The position numbers and the translations under genes were made by a program. From Gammaproteobacteria bacterium (GTDB taxonomy: Bacteria; Pseudomonadota; Gammaproteobacteria; JASBUN01), in contig JASBUN010000016.1 of NCBI GenBank assembly GCA_030147845.1, positions 50,163 through 114,162 on the forward strand: a stretch of DNA of 64,000 nt. Reading direction: 5' to 3'. The notes under the pieces are model-generated. The model did no database searches and was not told the DNA's origin. It saw only the letters and a list, made by a program, of their open reading frames with translations. This document shows, piece after piece, positions 53,963 through 63,864 of this stretch (the stretch's first letter is position 1; each line of letters begins with the position of its first letter).

Positions 53963-56900
53963 TTATCGCGCGACAGACTTGATTCGTCGCCGATGGACAT
54001 AGAGCGCGGGAATAAGATTGGTACTCAGCAAGGCGCTCCACAGGATACCACCTAGAATCACAACGGCGAGACCTTGCTCCGGCGCCGCACCTTTACCCCA
54101 ACCCAGTGCAGTGGGAAGCATACCCAATACAGCCGTCACCGTGGTCAGCAAAATAGGACGAAAACGCACCCGTACCGCCTCGCGAACGGCCTCTTCCACC
54201 GCCATTCCGCGCGCTTCATTGCGTCGTGTGCGATGCATTAAAACGATACCGTGATTCAGGCTGATGCCCACTAGCGTCAGGAAGCCGACCAAGCCAATGG
54301 CGTTCAAGCCAACACCGCTGATCGCAAGTCCAAGCGATGCGCCAGTGAATGCCAGTGGCATTTGCAGCAACAGCAGCCCAGGAATCAGCAAGCCATCGAA
54401 TTGCAGAACTAGAATGCCGACCATCAGTATAAACGCGGCGATACCGGCCGTACCGACCGATAGTGCGGCAGATTCGAGTTCGCGGAACAAGCCGCCAAAA
54501 GCAATGCGGTAACCGCTGGGGATAGCAAGCCCCGACAAGGCTTTGCGGGCCGCGCCAATGGTGCTCCCCAACGGCCCTTGAGGTGCGGCGGTAATCTCCA
54601 GCGCGCGGGCGCCATCGATGTGTCGGATCTGGTTTGGGCCCGTGGTTAACTTCAATTCCGCCAATTGCGTCAGCGGCGTCCAATCCTGGGTGCGAATGGG
54701 CAGTCGCCGCAGTGCATCCAGATTCATTTCGGGAGCGTCTGCCAGGCGCGTATAGAGCGCCAGCGGATATGCCCCGTTGGGGATTTCCGCCAGCACTTCA
54801 CCGGCTAACATGGGCCGCAGTTGCGCCTCCAAGTCGGCTGGTGTCAGGCCGTGTGCCGCCAATGCGCTGGTGCGCGGTTCGATTTGTAATCGTGTGACAG
54901 GGTAGCCATCATTGTTGAATACGCCGGTCAGCGCAGGTACGGTACGTAGCCGTTTCGTCACCGCATCAGACAAGGTTCGCAAGCGGTCGATGTGATTGCC
55001 GTATATCTCAACCACGAACGGTAACGGCAAGCCGGACAAACTTTCGCCGACGCGCTCCAGCGTCGGCGTGCCGATATTGAGTTCAACGCCGTGCAGACGA
55101 CTAATTTGTTGCAGATGTTTGGCGATACTGTCGAGATTGTTACCGGCCACCGAAGGCTTTAGCGCAATCTGAATTTCTCCGGCATAACTGCGCTCGGTAT
55201 AGGCCGTTTCTCCCGGTGAACCGATGCGCGCATAAGTATGCGCGACGCTGGGATCCTTGTCTAAAGCCGCGCTGATGCGTGCAACCGCGGCGCGCGTATC
55301 GGTCAGACTGGTGCCCGGCGGTAGCGTAAAGCTCTGCAGTACAACACCCTCGTTCGGTAGCGGCAGGAAACTGATTGGGACCAAGCCCAAACCGGCTAGA
55401 CTGACAACCAGTAGCAGCGTACAAAGCGTTAGCGTCAAGCGCGGGCGTCGTATGGCGAAGTCGAGTATCTTTTCGTTATGCGCACGCAGCCATTCGACCG
55501 TGCGCATGCCATGACTTGCAGTGGCACGCGGTCGTGCGCGCAAAAAACCCAGCATCATGGGTATAAAACTCAGCGAGATAAGTAGGGATGCCAATAGTGA
55601 CAATCCCATGGCCAGTGCGAACGGCACAAAGAACAACCCCGCCAAGCCGCCGACGAACAGCAGTGGCAAGAAAACTGAAATCGTACTGATGGTTCCGGAG
55701 ACGTCAGGGCTGGCAATATCTCGTAATCCGAGCCAAATGCCGTCCCAATGCGCCTCGCCCTGCTCCCAGCGGTGGTAGATCGACTCAAGCACAATGATGG
55801 CGTCATCGACCAACAGGCCCACGGCAACCGAAAGCGCGCCGAGTGTCATTAGATTGAGCGACTGGTGCGCGGCATACAGGCCGGCGATGGCAAGAACGAG
55901 CGCCAAGGGGATGCTCACAGCAAGCGCCCAAATACCACGCCCGGCACCGAGTATCCAGAATAAGGTGGCGATAGCCAGCAACGCGCCGATCAACAGATTG
56001 CGACTCAAGTCGTTGCGGATCAGGCTGACTAAATGACCTTGATTGTAAGTGCGCACCCATTTGGCGCCGGGCGGGAGTTGGCCGTGAAGTTCGGCCAGTT
56101 TATTCGCAACCGCGCGCGTAACCGGCAGAGTCGATGCCCCGGGCTGCTTGAACACCACTACGGCGACACTCGGACGACCGTCGAGAGTTACCGCGCCGCG
56201 AATCGGCACCGGCGCGTGAACGATCCGTGCTATGTCGCGCAATGGTACTTTGCCGTGTGTCGTCGGCACCGACGCGCGACCCAATTGCGCGATCGTGCCA
56301 GGTAGCGAACGCGCTTCGATCAGCACGTCCTGATGACCCAGCGACACATAACCGGCCGGACTGAGCACGACCTGCTTGCGCACGGCGTCGGTCAAGTCGA
56401 GCATTGTGACCTGGTAACGGCGCATCTGGACCAGATCGGGCCGTACCCACAGCGCCTCGTCGCCGGCGCCGAATACCTCGACTCGCTGCACTCCGTGCAA
56501 TGCGCGTAGCGCAGGTACGACATATGCACGAATCGCGCGTTCAACGCGCATGGGCGCCACATCCGCCGGAATATGTACGGTATAGTCCGCTACTTCGTTG
56601 ATGGCGTTACCCATGATCATCGCCAGCGGATGCACCGAAGCGGGCAGATTACCGCGCGCACGATCAATGGCGGCGTTGACCGATTGCAACGCCTGCTGAA
56701 CATTGGTGCCCGAAGTAAAACGCGCATTGATCTGCACTGTGCCGCCACCCATTACCGAGCGCACATTTTGCAAATCAGGTATAGCCAGGATTTGGCCTTC
56801 AATAGGCCGGGTAATGACGCTCTCTAATTCCCGCGGTGTGGCCCCCGGGTAATGCACGATGACCTCGATCTGGGGAAAGTTGAACCGCGGCAACACTTCT

Positions 56901-57010
56901 ACCGGAATGTGCAGCAACGCGTACACGCCGCCAAGGATCAGGCCGCCGTAGATCAACAGCCACAGCACCGGTCGAGAGACTATGACACGAAGACTATTAT
57001 TCTCCTCCAT
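53963..57010 (-). CDS. RND efflux permease (second pump)
   Basis: Resistance-nodulation-division transporter of 1015 residues with the usual twelve helices and two large periplasmic loops. Proton-relay aspartates are present in AVGLLVDDAIIVLES (D402, D403), which suits the drug/hydrophobe branch more than the CzcA metal branch. LLTTVTAVLGMLPTALGWGKGAAPEQGLAVVILGG is the conserved late-helix motif. It is the last gene of a five-gene cluster: its adaptor gene ends 12 bases upstream. Substrate unknown. All expected landmarks are intact. Confidence 0.92.
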   Translation of the reverse strand: MEENNSLRVIVSRPVLWLLIYGGLILGGVYALLHIPVEVLPRFNFPQIEVIVHYPGATPRELESVITRPIEGQILAIPDLQNVRSVMGGGTVQINARFTSGTNVQQALQSVNAAIDRARGNLPASVHPLAMIMGNAINEVADYTVHIPADVAPMRVERAIRAYVVPALRALHGVQRVEVFGAGDEALWVRPDLVQMRRYQVTMLDLTDAVRKQVVLSPAGYVSLGHQDVLIEARSLPGTIAQLGRASVPTTHGKVPLRDIARIVHAPVPIRGAVTLDGRPSVAVVVFKQPGASTLPVTRAVANKLAELHGQLPPGAKWVRTYNQGHLVSLIRNDLSRNLLIGALLAIATLFWILGAGRGIWALAVSIPLALVLAIAGLYAAHQSLNLMTLGALSVAVGLLVDDAIIVLESIYHRWEQGEAHWDGIWLGLRDIASPDVSGTISTISVFLPLLFVGGLAGLFFVPFALAMGLSLLASLLISLSFIPMMLGFLRARPRATASHGMRTVEWLRAHNEKILDFAIRRPRLTLTLCTLLLVVSLAGLGLVPISFLPLPNEGVVLQSFTLPPGTSLTDTRAAVARISAALDKDPSVAHTYARIGSPGETAYTERSYAGEIQIALKPSVAGNNLDSIAKHLQQISRLHGVELNIGTPTLERVGESLSGLPLPFVVEIYGNHIDRLRTLSDAVTKRLRTVPALTGVFNNDGYPVTRLQIEPRTSALAAHGLTPADLEAQLRPMLAGEVLAEIPNGAYPLALYTRLADAPEMNLDALRRLPIRTQDWTPLTQLAELKLTTGPNQIRHIDGARALEITAAPQGPLGSTIGAARKALSGLAIPSGYRIAFGGLFRELESAALSVGTAGIAAFILMVGILVLQFDGLLIPGLLLLQMPLAFTGASLGLAISGVGLNAIGLVGFLTLVGISLNHGIVLMHRTRRNEARGMAVEEAVREAVRVRFRPILLTTVTAVLGMLPTALGWGKGAAPEQGLAVVILGGILWSALLSTNLIPALYVHRRRIKSVAR

Positions 57011-57022
57011 TCAGCGCGCGCC

Positions 57023-58045
57023 TCAATCCGGCGCCTGATACTGACGGGCGAAATTTTTGTGGAAACGCAAGTAAGCATCGGTGACGACCACGGCTTCGCC
57101 GCTTTTGACGCCATCGCTGATGACGGTCCAATCACCGCGCTGCGCCCGTGGTGTCACTTGTCGACGTTGATCTTTACCCTGCTCATGGACCAACACCCAC
57201 CAGCGGCCCTGATCCAGTATCAAGGCCGACGTCGGTATCATCACCGCCTTCTGGGCGACGCCACGCAAGCGCACCGTACCTGCCTCGCCATTGCGCCAAG
57301 CGGCCTGCGAGTCGATCGGCAGCATCGCCACCGATTCACCGCCGTCGGCCGCCACCGGGCCGATGATGCTGCGCACTCTCACACCAATAGCCGCGTGACG
57401 ATCGGTGGGCTTGAATTCACCTCGCATCCCCGCCTGTACCGCCACCGCATCTTGGCCGTAAAAAGTCGCGTACAACCATAGCTTGCCGTCGGCTTGCAAC
57501 GTTAGCAGTGTCTGCCCCGCCTGTACGCTGCTGCCATTGCCTACGGGCACCGAGAGCACGGTGCCGTCTACCGGCGCGGTGTAGAGCTGGGCGTTGCGCG
57601 CCGCCAAAAATTCCGCTTTGGCTTGCGCAAGCAGCGCTTCGGTGCGCGCGAGGCTGGCCCGGGCTTGGATCAGCGTGAGATGAGTAGTAAGCCGCTCTGA
57701 ACCGGTTTGGTGACCGATCTTCAACGCATTTTGTGCCGCCTCGACATTGGCCTGTGCCTGATCTTCGGCCGCCTTGCGTTGCGCCAGCAAAGACCGGATA
57801 TCGGCTCCGCCAAGACCGCCGAGCGGCGCGCCGAGAGTGACGTGATCGCCGGGTAGTACGTGTAGATTCTGTACTATACCGGTTGCTCGAGCACGAACCT
57901 CAATCACTGCTATCGGCGCGACGCGCGCATAGCCCATGACGCTGGGCGTCCACGACCGGGTCTGCGCGACAACCGTACCGCCAGACGCGATAGCGGACGT
58001 TGCGCCCAGTATTACGCACGCAGCGACGAACCATTTCAACACCAT
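57023..58045 (-). CDS. RND periplasmic adaptor (second pump)
   Basis: Membrane-fusion protein of 340 residues. A Sec signal (FVAACVILGATSAIAS) is followed by a lipoyl half-motif (VIEVRARATGIVQNLHVLPGDHVTLGAPLGGL), an alpha-helical hairpin (about 90-150) and the second lipoyl half (YTAPVDGTVLSVPVGNGSSVQAGQTLLTL), then beta-barrel and membrane-proximal domains. The ATG at 58045 has GGAG upstream; a longer reading to 58114 is not supported. It couples the downstream RND pump to an outer-membrane channel. Confidence 0.9.
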   Translation of the reverse strand: MVLKWFVAACVILGATSAIASGGTVVAQTRSWTPSVMGYARVAPIAVIEVRARATGIVQNLHVLPGDHVTLGAPLGGLGGADIRSLLAQRKAAEDQAQANVEAAQNALKIGHQTGSERLTTHLTLIQARASLARTEALLAQAKAEFLAARNAQLYTAPVDGTVLSVPVGNGSSVQAGQTLLTLQADGKLWLYATFYGQDAVAVQAGMRGEFKPTDRHAAIGVRVRSIIGPVAADGGESVAMLPIDSQAAWRNGEAGTVRLRGVAQKAVMIPTSALILDQGRWWVLVHEQGKDQRRQVTPRAQRGDWTVISDGVKSGEAVVVTDAYLRFHKNFARQYQAPD

Positions 58046-58165
58046 ATCAACACTCCGCTCACCCGCAACAGATGACCGCTTAATTCGAACCAGATATTTA
58101 CCACGATCAGCCACCGATTTTGGCCGGCCGCGACCAGCCGCTGCTGTGCCGAAGCGCCGTGTCGA

Positions 58166-61100
58166 TCAATGAATACGTGCTAATTTCGAGTACAGCACCG
58201 GCATCAGCACCAGCACCAGCGGCATCTGTACTGCCAAACCCGAGATAATCGCAATTGCCAACGGCTGCTGCATAGCCGACCCTTGTCCCAGCCCGAGCGC
58301 CAAAGGCAGGAGCGCTAATGCTGCCGCCAGCGTGGTCATGGCAATCGGACGCATGCGGTTGGCGCCGGCCGTGACCAAAGCATCCACCGGCGCGCAGTCG
58401 TTCCTGACCAAATGTTGATACTCTGAGAAATAGAAAATAGCAACTTCGGTGACAATACCGACCACCATGGTCATGCCCATCATAGCGGTGATGTTCAGCT
58501 CGATACCGGTCACCCACAGGCCGATGAACACGGCAGCCATGGCCAGCAGCGGCATCAACATAATAGAAATTGCGACGCGGAATTCTTCATACAAGAACAA
58601 CAGCAGCAAAAAGACCAAGGCCACGGCTGCCACCATCACCGCAATGAGACCATGGAAAGCGATTTGTTGCTGTTTATATAGACCACCCAATTTGTAAGAC
58701 ATGGACTTCGGTAAAAAGCCTTTAGCATTCAGCTTCGCCTTAACCGCTTTTAACGTCGAACCAAGATCTCTGCCACTGATACGGCCGGTAACCGCCACCA
58801 TACGTTGTAGATTATCGCGCTCGATTTGCGGTTGACCGAGGACAGTCTCGACTTTGGCAATGCGTTCGAGATGAAACCGATGCCCGTCGGGCGCGCGCAA
58901 CCACAGGTTCTTCAGTTGTTCGACGCGTTGGCGCAGCGATTGGGGAACCCACACTCGAATACCAATGAGTTTGATCCCCTGCTGTACCTGTGTAGTGACT
59001 ACGCCCTCAAAGTAGGCCCTGAGCTGTTTGGTGACTTCATTCGGATCGATACCTTGTAACGCTGCGTTGGCCCGATCGACCTTGACTTCAATGGCGTCAC
59101 CCGCCAGAACGATGCCGTTGCGCACGTCGACTACGCCGTGAATTTTTTCGATCGCTTTGGCGACTTTCGGCGCCGTATTCATAAGCAGCTTGGTATTGTC
59201 GTCATAGAGCTTGATCTCGATGGGCTGCGGCACGGCCGTGAGGTCGCCGATCAGATCCTCCATCAATTGCGACATATCTATTTTCAGTCCGGGTACGTTT
59301 TTGGCGACGCGGTGGCGCACCTCATCCATGACGGTGTAGACTGACCGTCGAGGAAATGGCTTGAGACGAACAAAAAAATCGCCTTGATTGGCTTCGGTAA
59401 TGCCACCGCCGAGTTGCGCGCCGGTACGGCGTGAATACGACGCAATATCGGGGATTTTTTGTAAAATACCCTCAACTTGGCGTAGCAGCCGATCGGTTTC
59501 CCGCAACGAAGTGCCCGGATCGGCACGATAATCGAGCACGAAACCACCTTCGTCCATTTTCGGCATGAAGCCACTACCGACATTGTGATAGCCGACATAG
59601 CCGAGTACCACCAACGGAATTATACCGACCAACAACCACCAGGGACGGTGCAGCACTTTATCCAGCGTACGTCGATACACGCGCAACGCAGCGCGCGTGG
59701 CCGGCCCCTCATCTTCCCGTTCGGCCTCTTTTTTGCCGAGCAGATGATCTGCCAACAATGGCACTGCCAACCATGCCACCATATAGGAAACCACTAAGGA
59801 ACTGGCCATGGTCAACGACAGCGCCTTAAAAAACGCGCCGGTCACACCGCTAAGAAAAGCCAACGGTAGAAAAATAATCACCGTCGAAGCTGACGAACCA
59901 GTCAGTGGATGCACAAATTCGCGCGCCGCTGCACGGATTCTATCATGATGCGAACCGGAACCATCACGCAGCCGACGCACGATATTTTCTATCATGACGA
60001 TAGCGTCGTCGATAATCAGACCGACGGCCGCCGCCATACCGCCCAAGGTCATGATATTGAAACTCATGTGCAATACGTACAGCAGCAGTACGGTGGTCGC
60101 CAGTACGGCTGGCACCACCAGGATCGCAATGAGCGTGATGCGGGCACTGCGCAAAAACAGCAGTAGCACGATAGCGGCGAGCACGACGCCGATGATGATG
60201 GCGTCGCGCACACTCGTGGCCGAAGCGATGATCAGGTTACTTTGGTCGTACCAATTGCTGATTTTCAGATCAGGCGGCAGTTTGCTGCGGTAGCTTGCAA
60301 GCCGCGCCTTGACGTCCTTGACGATTTGTACGGTATTACCGCCGGGTTGCTGGTATACCTGGACCGACACAGCATTGCGGCCATTGGCGGTCACGCGTTG
60401 CCAGCGCGGCTTGGTCGCCTCATGAATGGTGGCGATATCGGCCAATTCGACCAAGCCGTTGTCGCCGCTGGTAACCACCGTTTGGCCAATCTGTTTGAGT
60501 GTACGGTAGCGTGTATCCGATAACAGCAGATAAAGCTTGTAGTGATCTTGTAGCCGCCCTACTGCTTGCAGAACATTGGATGCCGACAGCGCTTTGACCA
60601 CATCATCCAACGTCAATCCATAGGCCTGTAACTGTGCAGGATCAACGTCGACGTGATACTCCGCCAGCGTACCACCCAATATACCGATGCGCGCAACGCC
60701 ATTGACGGACGATAACAGCGGCAGGAGCTGGTACCGGGCAATATCGTGGAGCTTGGTCTGACTCTCTTTATTGGAAGTCAGGCTATAGGCTGCGACCGGA
60801 AACACGGTCGGGTCCATACGCCGCGCGGTATACGTCGTACCAGGCGGCAGCTTCGGCATGGTCTGCGAAACGGCTGACTCGACCTGTTGAAGGGCCAGCG
60901 GCATGTTCGTTCCCCAGTCGAAGTTGACCGATAGTTCGGCGCTGCCGCGGCTGGTCGTGGACCGAATCTCGCGCACACCGGGGACCGAACGCACCGCCTG
61001 TTCCACCAGGCGCGTAACGGCGACGACCATTTGTTCGCCGGGACGATCGCCGGCCTCGAGCGAGACACGGATACGTGGAAAGTCGACATGCGGAAATAAC

Positions 61101-61204
61101 GCGACCGGCAGCCGCAAAGCACTCAGCGCGCCGCCTAGCGCCAGCACCGCAAGAAAGAACAGAATCGAGCGACGATGTGATGCGGCCCACTCGGCCATAC
61201 TCAC
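58166..61204 (-). CDS. RND efflux permease (first pump)
   Basis: RND transporter of 1012 residues. EWAASHRRSILFFLAVLALGGALSALRLPVALFP is the first helix and loop; the proton-relay pair is D399, D400 in AVGLIIDDAIVMIEN; MTTLAAALALLPLALGLGQGSAMQQPLAIAIISG closes the C-terminal half. The gene starts at a GTG that overlaps the adaptor stop by four bases, so translation is coupled. About 120 bases separate its stop from the second adaptor gene. It is distinct from the second pump, not a recent duplicate, judging from the low similarity by eye. Substrate unknown. Confidence 0.92.
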   Translation of the reverse strand: MSMAEWAASHRRSILFFLAVLALGGALSALRLPVALFPHVDFPRIRVSLEAGDRPGEQMVVAVTRLVEQAVRSVPGVREIRSTTSRGSAELSVNFDWGTNMPLALQQVESAVSQTMPKLPPGTTYTARRMDPTVFPVAAYSLTSNKESQTKLHDIARYQLLPLLSSVNGVARIGILGGTLAEYHVDVDPAQLQAYGLTLDDVVKALSASNVLQAVGRLQDHYKLYLLLSDTRYRTLKQIGQTVVTSGDNGLVELADIATIHEATKPRWQRVTANGRNAVSVQVYQQPGGNTVQIVKDVKARLASYRSKLPPDLKISNWYDQSNLIIASATSVRDAIIIGVVLAAIVLLLFLRSARITLIAILVVPAVLATTVLLLYVLHMSFNIMTLGGMAAAVGLIIDDAIVMIENIVRRLRDGSGSHHDRIRAAAREFVHPLTGSSASTVIIFLPLAFLSGVTGAFFKALSLTMASSLVVSYMVAWLAVPLLADHLLGKKEAEREDEGPATRAALRVYRRTLDKVLHRPWWLLVGIIPLVVLGYVGYHNVGSGFMPKMDEGGFVLDYRADPGTSLRETDRLLRQVEGILQKIPDIASYSRRTGAQLGGGITEANQGDFFVRLKPFPRRSVYTVMDEVRHRVAKNVPGLKIDMSQLMEDLIGDLTAVPQPIEIKLYDDNTKLLMNTAPKVAKAIEKIHGVVDVRNGIVLAGDAIEVKVDRANAALQGIDPNEVTKQLRAYFEGVVTTQVQQGIKLIGIRVWVPQSLRQRVEQLKNLWLRAPDGHRFHLERIAKVETVLGQPQIERDNLQRMVAVTGRISGRDLGSTLKAVKAKLNAKGFLPKSMSYKLGGLYKQQQIAFHGLIAVMVAAVALVFLLLLFLYEEFRVAISIMLMPLLAMAAVFIGLWVTGIELNITAMMGMTMVVGIVTEVAIFYFSEYQHLVRNDCAPVDALVTAGANRMRPIAMTTLAAALALLPLALGLGQGSAMQQPLAIAIISGLAVQMPLVLVLMPVLYSKLARIH

Positions 61205-62247
61205 TGTTTGACCTCGCGTACGGCCATGCCATCTTGAAGTTCATAATTGCCGAGGCTTACTACCACATCGCCTTCCTTTAGCTGGCCTTTTACCGCCAAT
61301 ACGCCCTCGTTATCCAATCCGACCGACACCGCTACCTTGTGGGCATGGCCGTTGCGTACGACGAAAACGTAATTGCCATTGGCATCGCGCAGCACAGCCG
61401 AGCGCGGCACCACCAGTGCGCGCTGCTGGCGTAAAGTGATGGAACCGCGCATGCTCTCATCGAGTACCAGATCGTTGCCGCCAGCCGCCGGAATGCGCAC
61501 CAGCACGTCGACCAAACGTGTTTTCGGATTGACCATGGCGTGCACAGCGTTAACTTTCGCGTGGATAACGACATCGGAACGAAACACCGACGACAGTGTC
61601 ACGGCTTGACCCTCGCGCACTCGAACGGCGTCGTTCTGCTCCAGACCAAGCAAAACGACGAGTGCGTCCCGTCGCGCCAACAACAGCGCGGTGGTATCGG
61701 CCTGAACACGCTGGCCCTGGTTGACCGATAGTTTGGTGACTATGCCGTCGAACGGCGCACGCATGATGGTCTTGCCGCGGTCGGTTTGCAGTTTTCGCTG
61801 TGCCGCCAGTTGAGCCTCCGCGTCGCGCAAACTACGGCGCGCCTTGTCGACTTGATCGCGCGTCGCCAACTGTTGTTTTAGCAGGTTTTCCAAGCGCGCG
61901 ACATTCCCGCGCGCGAAATCGACCGCAGCTTGCGCTTGCTGATATTGCACGCGCGCACTGGGCGCGGTATCCAATTCCAGCAAGGTTTGACCGCGCGTAA
62001 CACGCTGACCTAGCCGCACCAACAAGCGTGTAATAAGACCAGCGTGCAATACCGTTACATCGGCGATATGGTCCGGGTCGGGGCGCACAAGACCGAAAGC
62101 CGTGATGCGTTCACTGATGGTCTGGGACTTTACCTGCGTTACTCGCACCTGCGCAGTCGCGTCGGTTGCCAGTGCAACGCGCGGCAAGGCGATCAGGCCT
62201 ACCAACAGCGCAAGGGTCAGCTGCCAGAAACCATACCGTGCGCTCAT
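61201..62247 (-). CDS. RND periplasmic adaptor (first pump)
   Basis: Membrane-fusion protein of 348 residues with a Sec signal (LTLALLVGLIALPRVALA, cleavage near ALA/T). Lipoyl halves VTVLHAGLITRLLVRLGQRVTRGQTLLEL and IMRAPFDGIVTKLSVNQGQRVQADTT flank a coiled-coil hairpin (about 85-145). The ATG at 62247 has AGGAG eight bases upstream and overlaps the TolC-like stop by four bases; a longer reading from 62304 lies inside that gene. It links the first RND pump to the outer-membrane factor. Confidence 0.92.
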   Translation of the reverse strand: MSARYGFWQLTLALLVGLIALPRVALATDATAQVRVTQVKSQTISERITAFGLVRPDPDHIADVTVLHAGLITRLLVRLGQRVTRGQTLLELDTAPSARVQYQQAQAAVDFARGNVARLENLLKQQLATRDQVDKARRSLRDAEAQLAAQRKLQTDRGKTIMRAPFDGIVTKLSVNQGQRVQADTTALLLARRDALVVLLGLEQNDAVRVREGQAVTLSSVFRSDVVIHAKVNAVHAMVNPKTRLVDVLVRIPAAGGNDLVLDESMRGSITLRQQRALVVPRSAVLRDANGNYVFVVRNGHAHKVAVSVGLDNEGVLAVKGQLKEGDVVVSLGNYELQDGMAVREVKQ

Positions 62248-63647
62248 GGATGCGTCTCCTCGGGCCATCCTAATAACGTGTCGAGCGCTATGCGCGCATC
62301 CCAAAGAGCTTGGGTAAGATCCAGACTCTCGATTTTCTTGTTGACCACGGTATTTTGAATGTTTAGATAAGTGAGTGCGCTGACGTTGCGCGCCTCGTAG
62401 CCAGAGCGTACGGCTTTGATCATGCCTTCCAGTGTCGGCAAATAGGCGCGAATGAGATCCAACTGACGTTCGATCAGCTGTGCTTGGGCGACCAGCTTGT
62501 CGATGGAGCCGCGCGTTTCCGCCAAGCGTGCGCGATATTGCTGACGCAACGCCGAACGCGTTGCACGTTCAATGGCCACGGCGCCGCGATTGCCATTCAG
62601 AATCGGAAGGTTGAGCGTGACGCCGATACCTACCGTATGAATATTACTGGTATCACGTGCACGCGTTAGGCCAACGTTAATGGACGGGAACTGCGCCAGT
62701 ATCGCTTGGCGAACCTTGGCTTCCTGGCTGGCATAACCCGCCTGCAGGGCAAGCAAGTCCGGGCGGCGCTTAGCCAAGGTACTTAATGCCGCGGTCGTAT
62801 TTGCGGCATGCGGCAGCCGGGGCTCACCATGCAATGGTGACAAACTCACCACGGCATCCGGACTCAGGCCCAATAACGCGTTCAGATCATGCCGCATGCG
62901 GTTCAGATCCCGCTCGGCTTGACTGACGCGGCTGTTGGCGTCAAGTAAGGCGGTGAGATCGGTACCCGTTACGTCGACGGTCAAATTACCTTGCCGCAAG
63001 GCTTTCGCAGAATGCCGGTAACGTTCGGCGTAGAGTGTTTGAACCTGTTTCAATAAATCCAATTTATGCTGTTGAGTCAATATCTGCACATACAGCACGC
63101 GCGCCTGTTGCACCACTTGCCATTCCTGCCAAAGCACACCCAGATCGACTTGCTGGGTTGCCGCTTTGGCGGCATCGACACCCGCGCTATGGGTGATCAA
63201 AGCACCAATGTCATAATTGAGCCCAAAGTTGTAGGCATTGGTAAGTCCCGGGCCGCTCGAAGTTGGATGATCCGTTGTCGCCGACAACTGCGGATCTGGG
63301 AGCAGGCGCGCGGCAAATAGCTGCGCACGTGCGACACCCGCTTGGCGTCGCTGCACTTTAAGCATCGGATTATTGACTGCGGCCAGCATAGCGACTTCCG
63401 TCATATCCAAACCATTGCTGGGATCAAACACATGGCGTTGAAGCTGAGGTAACGCGATAGCGCGCGCATCGACGGTTACAGGTATCCGCTTCAAGAGGTG
63501 CGCATGCTGGTCTAGCGGCTTGGGCGCATACGTAGCGCAACCGCCGAGCACGGCTGCCAGCGCGAGCGTGGCGACGCGTTTGGGATAACAAAACAAAGCA
63601 GCATTTAGCGATACTGGCGAACTGTAGGTACTGGGCACTGAACACAT
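62244..63647 (-). CDS. TolC/OprM-like outer-membrane efflux lipoprotein
   Basis: Outer-membrane factor of 467 residues. The signal ends in a lipobox LGGCATYAPKPL (Cys37), as in OprM/NodT lipoproteins. Two repeats of long helical hairpins (NNPMLKVQRRQAGVARAQLFAARLLPDPQLS and KRRPDLLALQAGYASQEAKVRQAILAQFPSINVGL) are characteristic. It is first in the cluster TolC-adaptor-RND-adaptor-RND and may serve both pumps. The start at 63647 lacks a strong ribosome site. Confidence 0.9.
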   Translation of the reverse strand: MCSVPSTYSSPVSLNAALFCYPKRVATLALAAVLGGCATYAPKPLDQHAHLLKRIPVTVDARAIALPQLQRHVFDPSNGLDMTEVAMLAAVNNPMLKVQRRQAGVARAQLFAARLLPDPQLSATTDHPTSSGPGLTNAYNFGLNYDIGALITHSAGVDAAKAATQQVDLGVLWQEWQVVQQARVLYVQILTQQHKLDLLKQVQTLYAERYRHSAKALRQGNLTVDVTGTDLTALLDANSRVSQAERDLNRMRHDLNALLGLSPDAVVSLSPLHGEPRLPHAANTTAALSTLAKRRPDLLALQAGYASQEAKVRQAILAQFPSINVGLTRARDTSNIHTVGIGVTLNLPILNGNRGAVAIERATRSALRQQYRARLAETRGSIDKLVAQAQLIERQLDLIRAYLPTLEGMIKAVRSGYEARNVSALTYLNIQNTVVNKKIESLDLTQALWDARIALDTLLGWPEETHP

Positions 63648-63864
63648 CCGTTGTTATTTTTGATGCCAATGTAGACGACCGTGTACAAGGTCGCCGTGTA
63701 TGTGACGCTGTTTATTTTGCCCGACGCCCCTACGGTAAACCAGTCGTCCCATCATACGGTTCGGTAAGGAAGCAGCACGCTCAATGGTGGGAAATACACC
63801 GCGCTGGCACGGAAGATCGCGCGCGCGACAACTCACGCAAGCAGTGCAATAACCGCGTTAGGTA
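63648..63864. other. Region between the efflux cluster and the IS end
   Basis: About 215 bases, presumed promoter region of the efflux genes on the minus strand. No gene or clear operator seen. The insertion sequence begins right after it. Confidence 0.4.
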
